Of a stretch of DNA of 64,000 nucleotides, positions 1 through 11,560 are shown piece by piece. The notes beneath the pieces were generated by a model. The model was not told where the DNA came from. It made no database searches and saw only the letters and a list, made by a program, of their open reading frames with translations. The DNA lies in assembly GCF_016086655.4 (NCBI RefSeq), contig NC_052136.2, forward strand, positions 48,228,492 through 48,292,491, written 5' to 3'. This stretch comes from Lepeophtheirus salmonis. Lineage: Eukaryota; Arthropoda; Copepoda; Siphonostomatoida; Caligidae. The position numbers and the translations under genes are program-made. How positions within the stretch are numbered: the first letter of the stretch is position 1; the number at the start of each line of letters is the position of its first letter.

Positions 1-23
1 TAGTTAATAAATTATATCTTGTT

Positions 24-71
24 GAAGTTTAAAATTCAAGGTATTCAGATTTTAATGTACCACCTGGTATA
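24..71. repeat. Terminal inverted repeat of a transposon cut by the window edge
   Basis: This segment reads like the right-hand end of the element at 3285-4075: both contain a TTAAAATTCAA core, then TTTTAAT, then a terminal GGTA. It is probably the right end of another copy of that Tc1/mariner family whose body lies left of the window. Only the end is visible, so no transposase supports it. Confidence 0.45.
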
Positions 72-1265
72 TGCATTATTGTTAAGTAAACATAACTTAA
101 AAAGAATTAAAATTAAATGAGAATTATTATAATAAAGCAATATTTATTCCACATTTTGAATAAATCTATAACATACTTTAGGTAAATATAGGTAGATAAC
201 TTACAAATATATATTTGGATAAAAACGAATAAGCTATAAATTCACAATTTAACAAAAAAATCAAAATAAATAGATATCTAGAAAAAAAAGTCACAAACGG
301 ATAGACTTTATATTGTTTTTATCTTCAAATATACTTCTTTTATTTAACAAATTTGAATTTTCCATTAATTTATTAACTAAAACAATAATTTCCAATAACA
401 GTAAACCTCGTTACATAGTCGTTTTTTTATGAGCAAATTGAACCAGACAATTTATATTTTATACACATACTACTTTTTTAAATGAACATTTAGCTATTAA
501 TTCTTCATGAAATACTCGATTTTCATTTACTATATGTAACTTTTATTTAATAATAACAACCATGTTTATCTTGTGTAAACTTGAAATAAAACAAAAACAT
601 ATGATAATTGTTATTTTCATATCAAATTACGAAAGTTAAATTTCCATGGTAGGTTTTACTGAATGTAAAGAAAAACAATATTTAATTAAATTTTTACAAT
701 TAGAAAGCAGAAACGTTTTTTTTATTAATTTAAGTTTGTTTGTTGTTTGAAAAAAACAACAACCTTATTTTCGTTAAGGCCATCTGTTATTAATATAATA
801 GGTTTATTAACAAAAATCAATTACTTTTCCAATAGATGGCTTCAGTAATGTGTATCTGGCATTGTAAAAGAGGCAAATAGTTTACACTGTATAATTTTAG
901 TAAGATAACATTTTGTATTTAAAAAAAACTTTTCAGACAGGTTTGTGATCGTTGACTTAGTATTGCTTGAGCACATATCAAAGATAGATACCACATAACA
1001 GAAAATAAGTGAAATTTTACATTTTTTTTTTAAGATTAACTGATATATTTGAAAATGCTCGAGATTAAGAAAATGTACTGCTGACAATTTGAAGTCAATC
1101 AATATGTAATAATTAAAATTAGGTAAAAAAAACAATTATAAAAACAAAAAAGAAAAACCAATGCATCCCGAACTCTAATAAGTAAAACATATCATGAAGA
1201 GAGTATCTTGAGCTGGATATGATAAATAATTATAAGTAAACATTCTATATATGATATTGTGTTTT
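72..1265. other. AT-rich non-coding stretch
   Basis: I see no gene here. Open frames are short and rich in Ile, Lys, Phe and Asn, as expected by chance in AT-rich DNA. A 97-codon frame on the minus strand (842-1135) has no motif that I recognise and no splice context. Confidence 0.5.
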
Positions 1266-1445
1266 AGTATTTCCCATCGATGGAGGGGGAGTTGAGGATT
1301 ATAATTGTCTGAGAGACACAATAATGGAGCCACGAAGGGAGCTCCCGGTTTTTGTGTTTCACTGCGTATATTACGCCACTCACTCCTTCACATATCTTTA
1401 GTGAGGACGTTACAATCAACCAATCTGAGGGACATCCATTTACAA
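1266..1445. repeat. Dispersed repeat of about 180 bp, copy 1
   Basis: This block is clearly related to 36349-36540 and in the same orientation. Shared landmarks in order are AGTATTTCCC(A/T)TCGATGGAG, GAGGATTA, AGAGAC, CTTCAC or TTTCAC, GTATATTA and GAGGACGTTACAAT. It is richer in GC than its surroundings. I see no transposase, tRNA-like promoter boxes or terminal inverted repeats, so its class is unknown. A MITE, a SINE or a piece of a larger element are all possible. Confidence 0.6.
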
Positions 1446-2174
1446 ACATCAAGATATTTTCAAATTTTTAGATTGGTCCAAAATTAAATTTTAACCTCTT
1501 AACCATGTATTAATACTAAAGTAAATTAAGTAAACTAATTTAGTTTCTGATAATATTTGAGATATTTTAAAAGAAACGAGAACAAAGAAATTAATGTAGA
1601 GTCTAATTTGAGTAAAATTAGAAAAATATTTGTTGTTTTTTTGCATCAAGTTTTTTTGTTCTATTTATGGAATTTTTTCGCAAAGTAATTGGTTTTGGTT
1701 TTATTTAATTTTATAAAAAAAGTTATCAATAAGAGGGGTGAGACAATAGGAAATCAAAGCCCATTATTTATTTTTCTTATAATCAAATTTAATAATTATC
1801 TTTTTATACAATATAATTATTCATTATCACAGATTTTTTTAAATTTCAACACTTAATCTCTACAAATTTGTGTTTCAAAAAATATATATTCAAATAAATG
1901 TTGCTGTTGAACCAGTCGTTTAAACCAAATACTCTTGTGTAAATTAAACCCAAATGATTAATTCTTTAAAAAAAAATGAATACACGAGGGGTTATTTTAT
2001 TTTCAAAAAACAATGAAATATTATGGTTTTTAACATTTAAATTGCATTGTCGTTTACTTCTGTAATTTTTAAACTTTATGAATTAAAGATGGGAATGATA
2101 GCAGGAAAGATTCTGCTAGTAATGAAAGATATATAACTATTTATTTGTACCAAGTGCAACGTAAGTATTGTTTC
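1446..2174. other. AT-rich spacer
   Basis: Nothing recognisable: homopolymer-rich, no open frame with protein-like composition. Confidence 0.5.
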
Positions 2175-2910
2175 TACCAAGTGGTCTATTAAAATTTGAA
2201 CACTTTGAATTTTAAAATTTAAGAAGATATAATTTATTATTTATTATTTTGGCCTGTCACCCACTTTGGATGTAGCCTCTGTTATGGGATATCAATGCTG
2301 GCAGACAGTGGATTTGAGGCCCTTGGTGTTTGAATGACGGAAAGTAGATGTCATCTCCTTGACACGCAATCAAAAGGTGTAGTCCCAAAGGTTGGCATCA
2401 GAGCTGTAGTTGCGAAAAAGTGTCAAAAAATATTTAAAAAGAACTCACAAGACTTATTCAAAAGAGTCTTGCAACTAAAGAGATGGTTTTCTTTCGTTGC
2501 TTTATTCTTTCAAAAGTGGTATCTCCACACTCACAAGGCTCTTTGCACATACTTGTTTAATATCTCATTGGATAGTCTGTTGTGAACCCCCTAGCATGCC
2601 CCTCGTGGACTTGAAGGGATTGGTATGGGCTGTTTTCTTTCACTCTTCCGGGTCCTTTTTGGCCTTTTCTACTTTTTCTTTTTTTGACTTATGTTGGTCC
2701 TGGGAACACAAAACTGCTTGGAGTGTGTGAATGGAAATTTGTCGATCATGTTCAAGCGTCATTTTTTCGATTTTAAGATAAGGTATAGAGGTCTGTTTTT
2801 TTTGTAACTAATTGCTTATACTTTAATATATCGGAATATGAATTAACTTCAATCACTTAACCTATTTTAATTATAGAACTAGTTAGTATTCAGATATTAA
2901 TATACCACCA
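2175..2910 (-). mobile_element. Decayed Tc1/mariner-type element, copy A (transposase on minus strand)
   Basis: The left terminal repeat is at 2175-2220 and the right one at about 2887-2910. The body, read on the minus strand, holds a badly decayed transposase C-terminus. Pieces in order resemble the third catalytic-aspartate region (a LWDYTF stretch) and the following helix (RHSNTKGLKSTV), ending near a GYIQSG-like segment at about 2260. Stops and frameshifts make it non-functional. It is related to copy B at 3285-4075, which lies inverted next to it, and to copy C at 9440-10190. At about 740 bp it is shorter than an intact Tc1/mariner element (about 1.3 kb), so internal sequence has been lost. 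Confidence 0.6.
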
Positions 2911-3284
2911 TGTAAATATTTCAAATTTTACCAACGCCTACATCACTGTGCAACAGAGGTATTTAATAAATTTGCTGCATAGACATGAATAATATTAGTA
3001 TGATTACTATTCTGAAAATCCTAGAATGGTTCGAAACCTTTATGATACATATTTGTCAAAACTACTTCATGTGTTTAGGTCTAAAAAAAAAGATTAGTCC
3101 CAATGAAAAGTTGAGATCAGATCTGTCCTACTATAAAACAGGTCTGGATCCGTCTCATTTAAAATTATATCTAGTCTGACTCTATAATACATTTTTCGAT
3201 GTTGTTTCTAAAAGTTTGACTTTTGCACAATAGCGTGATATGAAGTTATACGTGTTAAATAAAAAATATTTGTGCAACACTTAC
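2911..3284. other. Spacer between two inverted transposon copies
   Basis: These 374 bp separate the facing 5' ends of copies A and B. A 64-codon plus-strand frame (2985-3179) shows no recognisable motif. Confidence 0.4.
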
Positions 3285-4075
3285 TAGGTGGTATATAGTA
3301 ATCTGAACACTTACTTAATCAATAAATAATTATAATTAAGTGAATTTTAATTCCTACCTCTATAAATTAAAGCCAAAACAATTAGTTACAAAGCCAAAAA
3401 ACCACTTCTCTCTAGCTTACGTAAAAGTCCAAAATATTACATTTGAATGTGTTTGACAAATTTCCATACCCACACTATAAGCAGTTTGGCGTCTCCAGTA
3501 CCACCGTCTACGCCGTCAGTAGGTTCGTAACGTATGAAAAAAAGATGGTATCCGTCAAAAAGGCAAAACTGAATCCGATGTAATTAAAAAAAAAAACAGC
3601 CCAGACGAATTTGCTCAAGTCTATGAGGCCCATGCAAGTGATTTCAGGGGTTTACAACCAGAATCTTCTGTGGTGCAAGACTCTTTTAAATGATTCCTTA
3701 GAGATCTTTTGAAGTCTTTTTTACACTTTTGACCCACCTACAGCCCTCTTCCCATCCCCCTCGACTACATATTTTGGGTACATGTCTAGGGGAAGTCCTG
3801 GTATGTACGTAATCTAAACATCGAGGTCCTATAATTCAATTTCAGCATCACTTGGACGCCATGACAGAACACTACATCCAAAGTGGGTGACAGACCTTCC
3901 ACCGCCTCTGGAAGGCATAATCACCTCTAAGGGAGGTTACAATAATGATTAAGAGTGCTCCGACACACATATAATTATTGTATTAATTTTGTTTAAATTC
4001 TATTGTTACTTAATAAATTTTATCATTTTGAATTTTAAAATTCAAAATGTTCAAATTTTAATGGGCAAAAAGGTA
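3285..4075 (+). mobile_element. Decayed Tc1/mariner-type element, copy B (transposase on plus strand)
   Basis: The left terminal repeat begins TAGGTGGTATAT at 3285 and the right one lies at 4025-4075. The right end is the inverted match of the left end of copy A: both share ATTAAAATTTGAACA and TTTGAATTTTAAAATT on opposite strands. The plus-strand body shows transposase pieces: a helix-turn-helix segment (GVSSTTVYAVSRFV, about 3489-3530), a middle segment (SPDEFAQVYEAHASDFRGLQ) and a region near the third catalytic position (PIPLDYIFWVHV, about 3755). Stop codons interrupt it. About 20 bp at 3872-3893 is the near-perfect inverse of 2255-2276 in copy A. Confidence 0.65.
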
Positions 4076-4099
4076 TGATCAATGATTTTTATGGCCGTA

Positions 4100-4420
4100 C
4101 TTGTAAACATTGATCTGGACAACGTTTACTCTTAACAAGAAAGCACTACGTGCCAAACAAGCAACAAACCCATCGTTCTTTTACAGGAAAAGTTTCCAGA
4201 CCATGTTATCTCTGGAAGAAGTGATCGAATTTGGCTGCAGAGATAATTTAATTTAAAACCTTGCTACTTTTTCCTTTGGGGCCACTTGAAAGATAAGGTC
4301 TACACCAAAAGCCCAGCGTCAATTCTAGACGTTAAAGATAAAATTCGTGAAGCAATACAAGAGCCACTTTGGGATTTGGTGATGGGCAATTTCATAAAAA
4401 GGATACGGTTCAATAGGAGT
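4100..4420 (+). pseudogene. Mariner transposase C-terminal fragment
   Basis: Across two reading frames the plus strand gives pieces in the order expected for a mariner-family transposase C-terminus: KFPDHVISGRSDRIW (about 4185-4235), then YFFLWGHLKDKVYTKSP (about 4262-4315), then the helix ILDVKDKIREAIQE (about 4320-4365). These correspond to the region around the third catalytic aspartate and the helix after it. A frameshift and a stop separate the parts. The wording differs from copies A to C, so this is another mariner family. No terminal repeats were found. Confidence 0.6.
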
Positions 4421-5635
4421 AGTTTTGAGTCCATTTGGTTGATATTGTTTTCCATTATTAATGGCATACCCTTCTCTTTACTATTAAAAAAGCATCCGAT
4501 CATTCATCTCAAAAATTGCCATTATTGTTTTAATATCAAAATAACACCTCTTATTGGAAAACCTTGTATGTATTTTTATTTACCCTGTAATATTTTAAGT
4601 GTGCTATCGTTTATTAATACTATTATTGTGATATCATTTCAGTAATTAATTACTTGCAAAAAAAAATTAAATTAATGCAACCTCCAGTCTATGAATTGTT
4701 TTACCTGCATTTATATATATTTTTTAGAAATTCTATTATAGTTTTTCATTTATTTTAAATAAAATTTAATGAATTTATTGTATGTATTCATTATTAATGT
4801 ATTTATTATATTTTTTCCATTTATCAATGTAACGTTGATATGGTGTACAATAAATGACAATTTTAACAAAAAAAGTATCCATCAAACTTGGCGAAAAGCT
4901 TAACTGCATGTGTATTAATTTTTTAACAAATTTAAAATCTACTTTGAATTCAAACATCTGAGAGGTCCAGACAGATTTAAATAAATTGTTTTGCAGTTGT
5001 ATACCCTCCACAAGAAAAAACCATTGATTAAGTCAAAAATGTTACAGTCTCTAATGAATTAGTTATATTTTCTCTTTATTCCAAAATATTTTGATAAATA
5101 ATAATGTTATCATGAATTTTTGTAAGTTTAATTGGAATTTTCTCAAAAGTACAGTATGTTAAATATCCAGCCGTTCCAACAATAGTGGCTACCATCTTGA
5201 TATTTTCAATACTTAGAACTCCATTAAAATATGAACGCTATGCATTTTAAATTAAAAATAGATATAATCGACAGATAGTCAAAAGATAACACAAGTTAAC
5301 ATGTAATTTTCATCCAAAATAATATTGGGTGTATTTCACAGTATTTTTAATGCTAAATCCAAATCTATCTTTATATTTCTTCTAGAACGAACAATTTATA
5401 AGATGAAAATCATTTTGTTTTTTATAAGTTTTTTAATTTAATTATATAAATAAATAATTTTGATAAAGCCTCTTAATATTTAAATGATATATTTTATTAA
5501 AAAATGAATCTACGATTCTCAAGATTTGTACACATACCCCCTTTTATTCCATTAAAATTAGGTATTATATAAGAAATTGTCTTTCTGTATAATTTAAAAG
5601 AGACATATAACCATATGGAAATACTTCTAATACAA
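4421..5635. other. AT-rich non-coding stretch
   Basis: I see no gene or recognisable repeat. The frames present are low in complexity. Confidence 0.5.
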
Positions 5636-5639
5636 ATTA

Positions 5640-6335
5640 AATATGACAGTTATGGAAAAAAAAATCTGGGGACATCTCAAAGTTATAGTTATGCTTATGG
5701 GTATGCAATCAGGATTAACTAAATTTTTTGTTTCCTATGTTTGTCTGTGGGGCAGTCTTGCCACTTTAGAACATTACACAAGATTTGACTTGCATCTTAG
5801 GTGAACATATGTAACAGGCACAACCAGTATCTATTCTTTCTTTTTGTAAATCTCCAAAAAATCTTTCTACGACGTCTCATCATTGAAATTGGTTTAAAAA
5901 TTAATTTTGTAAAAGCAATGGGTAAATTCAATTCTGAAAGACTTCAAGACCTTTTGATAAAAATGTTGAATGTTTGTGCAGAAAAATTGAAGTAGGGAAT
6001 TTTTGTTGGACCACAAATAAGGTAGGTTTTAAATTAAACGGAATTTTGAAAAGCATTATATTTACTGAAATTGAAGGTTAGGCTTGCTATCAAATTGATA
6101 TGTGAAATTGTCTTTAAAAACAACAAGTCGCTTGCATATAAAGATGAAATTAAGAAATTGATTGATGCTTAAAGAGAACTTCAGTGCCGAATGTCTTTGA
6201 AAATGCAGTTCCTGCCTTCCTATTTAGATTTCTTCCCCAAAAACCTTGGTACCGTGAGTGGCGAACAAGGAGAGCGATTTCACCCGGATATTCCATAGAT
6301 TAAGTGAAGGGAATAATTTATACCAGGCACGTTGA
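5640..6335 (+). pseudogene. Relic of an uncharacterised arthropod protein family
   Basis: Plus-strand pieces appear in the same order as in a family of uncharacterised arthropod proteins that I know from predicted proteomes: LMGMQSGLTKF (about 5695), a CLWGSLAT-HY segment that normally reads CLWDSRA--HY (about 5742), an LRRLIIEIGLKINFVKAM segment (about 5865-5925), EKLK-GIFVGPQIR (about 5980-6025), then CRMSLKMQFLP, LDFFPKNLG and SGEQGERFHPDI (about 6190-6295). At least two in-frame stops and several frame changes show it is dead. The family has no function that I can name. It often occurs in repeated copies, which suggests it travels with a transposable element. The relic stops just before the expected MEKRYQG-like motif. 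Confidence 0.6.
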
Positions 6336-9300
6336 AAAGTAAGATATGTCAATCCTTTATAGTCACTATTTCTTAATCTTTTGAAAACTACAATACTTTT
6401 TTCGGTTTCATATACAGTAAATTTCCAAACCAGATCAATAAAAAATAATGAAGTATTTTTTTACAAAAATTGACAATGGGTGAAATGATTCTGCATTAAG
6501 AAACAAAGTTATCTAAAAATAAATATCACACTCAAGATGATTTTTTTATCATTTGATCAAAGAGAATATGTTAAGAAGACTTGTACAAGATGTATTCATG
6601 TATATGACTAAGATAGTCACAATATTTGATTGATTAAGGGAAATAAAAAAATGAGTTACATAATATTTCTTCCTCGTAAATAATTCAGACTTCTTTGAAA
6701 ACAAAGTTAAAGCAATCAATAAAAGATTATATTCATAAGATTACTTTATTATTTTGTTGATCCAAAGAAAAATAGCTCAGTTGTCCAGATTTTATAGTAT
6801 AAAATAATGTTAATCGTCGTGTAGAAAACAAAGACGTTATATTTCATCGGTGGTCATGTTAGGAATTTTTAACTCTTTTGATTATAAGTAATCCAATAAT
6901 TTTCAAGAAAATTGATTATACAATGTTCATTTTGGTTTGAAGAAACAAATATAAGAAATTTTTCTTTGGGAAAAAATAATTTTTTAAATCAATTAATGTA
7001 TTATTTATTTTCATAAATAAGACTTTAAAAACTTCGATGAAAATTTGGCCTCATATTTTAAAAATCAAACCTCTCAGGGATTATTCAAAAAATCCAATTT
7101 TGGCTTTAATAAAGTGTTGTTTTTTTTTTAATTTTGATAAAGTCTCTTTATATTTAAATCAATATATTTTACTGTATGTAATTAAGTATGTGTCACTGAC
7201 CATTAGTATGGAGAAAGATGTATAGAAATGCACAATCATAATATTTGTACACACAAAAGTTTTAATTAATTACTTTTTTCAGACCAAAGAAGGAAACATA
7301 GGTATTCTTTAGGTAAGTATTAGGATATGTACACTAAATTAATTTGTTATTCATAAAATGCAAAGGATGAAGTCTTCTTTATAAAGTATATTTTTGTTTT
7401 AGTATGAAGAAAATTTATTCAAAGATGGTGTCATAAACGAATTAAGGTTGATGCTATACTTATTGCTCCAAAAAAGTGTTTATATGAAGTAAAGAAAAAA
7501 ACAAAAACATTACAGATAATCTATGAAGTATATACTGATCTTTTTGGAGCACATCAACGCCCCCCCCCCTTTTATGAGTGGATTTGAATTTAATGGACTT
7601 TTTTTGGTAGGGTGTTTTTATAAAAAGAAAGTCAAGTCTACTCCCCACCCAACCTTGTCTCGCTTAGGGTAGCCATCACAAAGTAATAGAACTCATATCC
7701 AGTTTAAAAAATTATAAAGTTTTGTAATAGTTTCAGACACCATATTAAAGCTATAATGGAGGAAAATTTACTTATCTGAAAGTATAAACGGTTCAATATT
7801 TCATTACTTATAAAAAAAATGTTCCATGCGCTTTGTAGTACATGCAACAGTGTAAGATATTTAGAGTACAAAAAATAGACATACCCATTTTTGTTCAAAA
7901 AAGTTATTTTTTTAATATTTATAAATTAGTCCAGTCTTATATATTTTTTTTTATAAAGGTTAGTAAGTAAAATTTTTCAAATAATTAAAGACTTTGTAAC
8001 GAAGGAAAACCTTTTTTAATAAATATTTCAAAAGGTTATATAGAAATATTTACTAGATAAATAACCATTATTTTTAAAATTTATTCAGTTAAACAAAAAA
8101 GTTACTGTTGAACAATGGAAAATACTTCTTTAGAGCCGCAATTATAATTTTAAAAAGTTTAAGTAGCTGTTAAAAAAAATTTAAATGATAGACCAAAATT
8201 GTAACTGCAGTCCAAATAAAAAAATGATTGACTGATGTCCTCCAAAAATATGAAATACTTTTTGTAAAGGAAACAATTCTACTTTTCTCATCTACAAATA
8301 AATTGTTTTTTTTGGGACGGATCTGATTAATTTTTTCCTGTAGACCGAATTCTAATACAAGAACGGTCCAAACCAAACTTACATAAAGTTTTATTTCGCT
8401 CAAATGTTAATTGGATTTTTTTTTTTTTTGTATTAAAAGAAAAGAGATGGCAAATATATTGATTGAAAAAAACAAATCATTACATTATGAGCTTTAAAAT
8501 GATATACTAAAGTAAGTTCATCTTTTGGCTTGCGTCATAACTATTTATTCGACTTTTTGGGGGAAACAGCCTTGCACTCTACAAAAGTCCCATTTTTTTA
8601 TTGAAGGTGTGTAAATGAGTGAACAGAATGTAGATGAAGGCTTATGTTCTATTATTATTTCAACCGTCTTGTCACTTCTTTCCTTTTAGTCTCTTTGGTT
8701 TTTGCAATAAATCTCTATTAGTGTATTGCGATATATCTTTAAAATATATTCAATTTATCTCAATAATACTAAGTAGTTTTCGGCTTTATATATATATAAG
8801 CACATTACAAATGAAGTTTTAAGTTACCTCCAATATAGCTTAATAAAAGCATCTTATTGAGGAATTAAGTTACAAGCTCTTTTTACAAATTTGGTAAGGA
8901 CCTCAAACAAAAAAAAAAATGAATAGACGTATGTATAGACTTATTCATAAGAAAAGTTATTGAATTAAAAAACACTGTAATTATTTTGACATATAAATTC
9001 CTTTGGAATATGAAATAAGGAACATAAATGGTTGAAAAACAATCCCACAATGCACATGTATTAATAACATTTATACAAATACAAAAATTAATAAGATATT
9101 GTTTTTTTATAACTCTTAAATGTCCATTCTATGACAGGGCTCATTTTGCCGAGTTTTCTATACCTCAAGTTTGTAGATTGTCTCGCACCAGGGCTGGTGC
9201 TAGGATTTTATTTCGGTGGGAGGCAGATTCAATATATTTCAAATTTTTCTGATGACATTTCATTTTTTTCCACTCGGATTTGAGGATACTTTTTAAAAAT

Positions 9301-9430
9301 AAGATTAAACCATTTTTATTTATTCCATAAATTATATAAAGGCCTCTGTGAAAAAATATTATTTTTACAGACAAAAAATGCAATCCTTAAAGTAAAATCT
9401 AAAATATTATAAAGAAAAAATAACATTTAT
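6336..9430. other. AT-rich non-coding stretch
   Basis: No gene is seen. It contains a run of ten C at 7560-7569 and, at about 9185-9260, a slightly GC-richer patch that could be a repeat fragment but that I cannot assign. Confidence 0.45.
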
Positions 9431-9439
9431 CAATAATGT

Positions 9440-10190
9440 AGCTGTCCTTCGCAGCAATGATTAATTTCAAGTGAAGGCAGAAGACCTGGTACCCGATGAG
9501 GATGTAGTCCAGTACTGGCTAACAGTGGTATTGAAGGCATTTGTGTTTAGATGACGGACACTGCAGGCCTTCCCCTCCACATGCAACCAAAAGTTTTAGT
9601 TAAGGAGGGTCGGGATCAGGGCTGTAGGGAGCCACAGTGTCAAAAATGAGTTTAAAAGAACTCAAAAGACCATTCAAAACTTCTTCATAAGAGTCTTGCA
9701 ACGGAGGAAATGTTTTTTTTTAATTGCAAGTGTCAAAAGTAGCCTTTCCAACCTCAAAAGTCTTATTCTACCATCTTTTTTTTGAAAGGCCTCTGGACAG
9801 TCTGGTGTGAAACCCTGAATCTCTTCCAAGGGGCCTCATGTACTGAAGGAGATTTGCCTGGGTCGTTTTTTTAACTTCTTGGGGTCCAGTTTGTCATTTT
9901 TCAGAGAGGCCTTCTTCCTCTCTAACGTTTTGGACTAGGTAACCGCTCAACTGTAGTCTTGAAGACACTCAACTGTTTGGAATGCACGAAGGGAACTTCG
10001 TGGATCCCATTCAAGTATATTTTTTTCGATCTGTACGTTAGCAAGAGAGCTCGTATTTTTTTTTTTTTTTTTTTTTGTGCATAATTGTTTTGGCTTTAAT
10101 AAATCGAAAAGATGAATTAACTTCAATCCCTCATCCTTAATTTATTATTGAATTACTAAATGTAGAGATTTCAATGGACCACTTGGTACT
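9440..10190 (-). mobile_element. Decayed Tc1/mariner-type element, copy C
   Basis: This is a diverged copy of the element at 2175-2910 in the same orientation. Shared landmarks read on the plus strand are GATGTAG, GGTATTGAAGGCATTTGTGTTT (compare GAGGCCCTTGGTGTTT in copy A), AGGGCTGTAG, GTGTCAAAAA and GAATTAACTTCAATC. The minus strand gives transposase C-terminal pieces such as W-HVEGKACSVRHLNTNAF across frames. A terminal repeat of the family sits at about 10161-10190 (CCACTTGGTACT at its outer edge). A long T run (about 10056-10076) lies inside. The left end was not located precisely. Confidence 0.55.
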
Positions 10191-10975
10191 CCATAGGGGT
10201 ATGGTGTCACTCGGACCTTCCTCGTACTATGTTCATGAATAAATCGGAAACATTATAATATAGTAACATACTCTATGGTCTACATTTTCAAATAACTTCA
10301 TTGTTTTTAATTTTTTTTTTGTTGAGAATTCCATGTGATAATTTCAGATATCTTTATATATCATTTTGTCTTGAAAGAGATATGGTATTTGAACTGGATT
10401 ATTTTCTGCTGAAAAATATGTGTCTCACCATTTAATAATTACTCATTAATCTTAATTAAGAAATACATTGTCTGGCACGCTTATCCGAAAAATATTAACA
10501 TAACCTTCACAATCATGATTGAATTCACTGTAGACAAAAAAAAATATTGAATGTCAATTTACACATTCATTAATAATAATTATAAAATTACTATTTTCAA
10601 TTACAAGTTCCAATATTATGATTAAATTATCATTGGAACCCCTTCAGAGAACTTACATAATCGTGTTTTACAAAGATTTTCCTTTTCCTCCTAAATGTTC
10701 CTTAAAGATGATAAAATCAATGAGAGGAATATTTAGGCTTCAAGAAGGTAAAGAATGTGTACATAGAAAAAAATGACAAATTTTATTTTAGCTACTATTT
10801 GCAATGTGATAATATTTTGCTATCAAAATTATCTTTTAGAAGGCAAAAAGAAAAGAAACCTACCTATGGGTTTTTAGTATCGATATAGAATCAACCAAAA
10901 ATATGTGCCATTTGTTTCAAGCAACAAAAAAGTAATGTACATTTAAAATTGTTTATATATCATAAAGAAAAATAA
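10191..10975. other. AT-rich non-coding stretch
   Basis: Nothing recognised. Confidence 0.45.
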
Positions 10976-10979
10976 GTTG

Positions 10980-11560
10980 TCTGACTTATTGACGATGGAA
11001 ATAAGATTAAGGACATTGCCAACGTTTCTGTGTACAAGGTGAAGGACAATTACAATACGACCTTTTCCGATATTCTTCGGAATGGAAGACACTGTTTGCA
11101 AGATACAGAAGCCAATATTAGTGCAGTTAAAATCAAAATTCAATCTGCTCCTAATAGTAATTTCCAATAAGATTTCCAGGGAGTTGACAACAATGCTCGA
11201 AACCACATTGTAAAACATGACCTAAGCCACAAATAAATAGATTCTACCAATGTTTAAGGGCTAAAAGCCCAACAATGCGATTAAACACTTGAGAGATACA
11301 AGAAAATTCTCAACAAGCATATCTTTTACTACCTAATTCATCAAATCTGAATACCTGGGATTACTTTATGTGGAGACTGTGGAGTCAAAGGCTCGTACAG
11401 CCTACACCCCCCCCCCCTCCTACACAATGTTGATGTCATGGCTATGGCCAAAAAGTGAAACAACATTCGCAAGGCCTTAGTCAAATATGTTTGTGACAAG
11501 TATTGAGGCTTGTATAGCTTCCATGCGAGGAGTTTTAGAGAAACATTTCTCAAAGTAAAT
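10980..11560 (+). pseudogene. Internally deleted mariner transposase relic
   Basis: The plus strand starts with a mariner N-terminal region: IDDGNKIKDIANVSVYKVKD (about 10985-11045), then RNGRHCLQDTEANISAVKIK (about 11085-11145). That is the DNA-binding helix-turn-helix and linker. After a gap comes WDYFMW (about 11355) and a C-terminal part, NNIRKALVKYVCDKY (about 11460-11503). Most of the catalytic domain between them is missing. A run of eleven C lies at 11407-11417. It is non-functional through the deletion, frameshifts and stops. Confidence 0.55.

Noticed and set aside
842..1135. A 97-codon minus-strand open frame as a gene.
   Set aside because: Composition is that of random AT-rich translation, with no motif and no splice or start context.
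9185..9260. A GC-richer patch (CAGGGCTGGTGCTAGG) that looks like a repeat end.
   Set aside because: No second copy, inverted partner or coding sequence was found in the window to support it.
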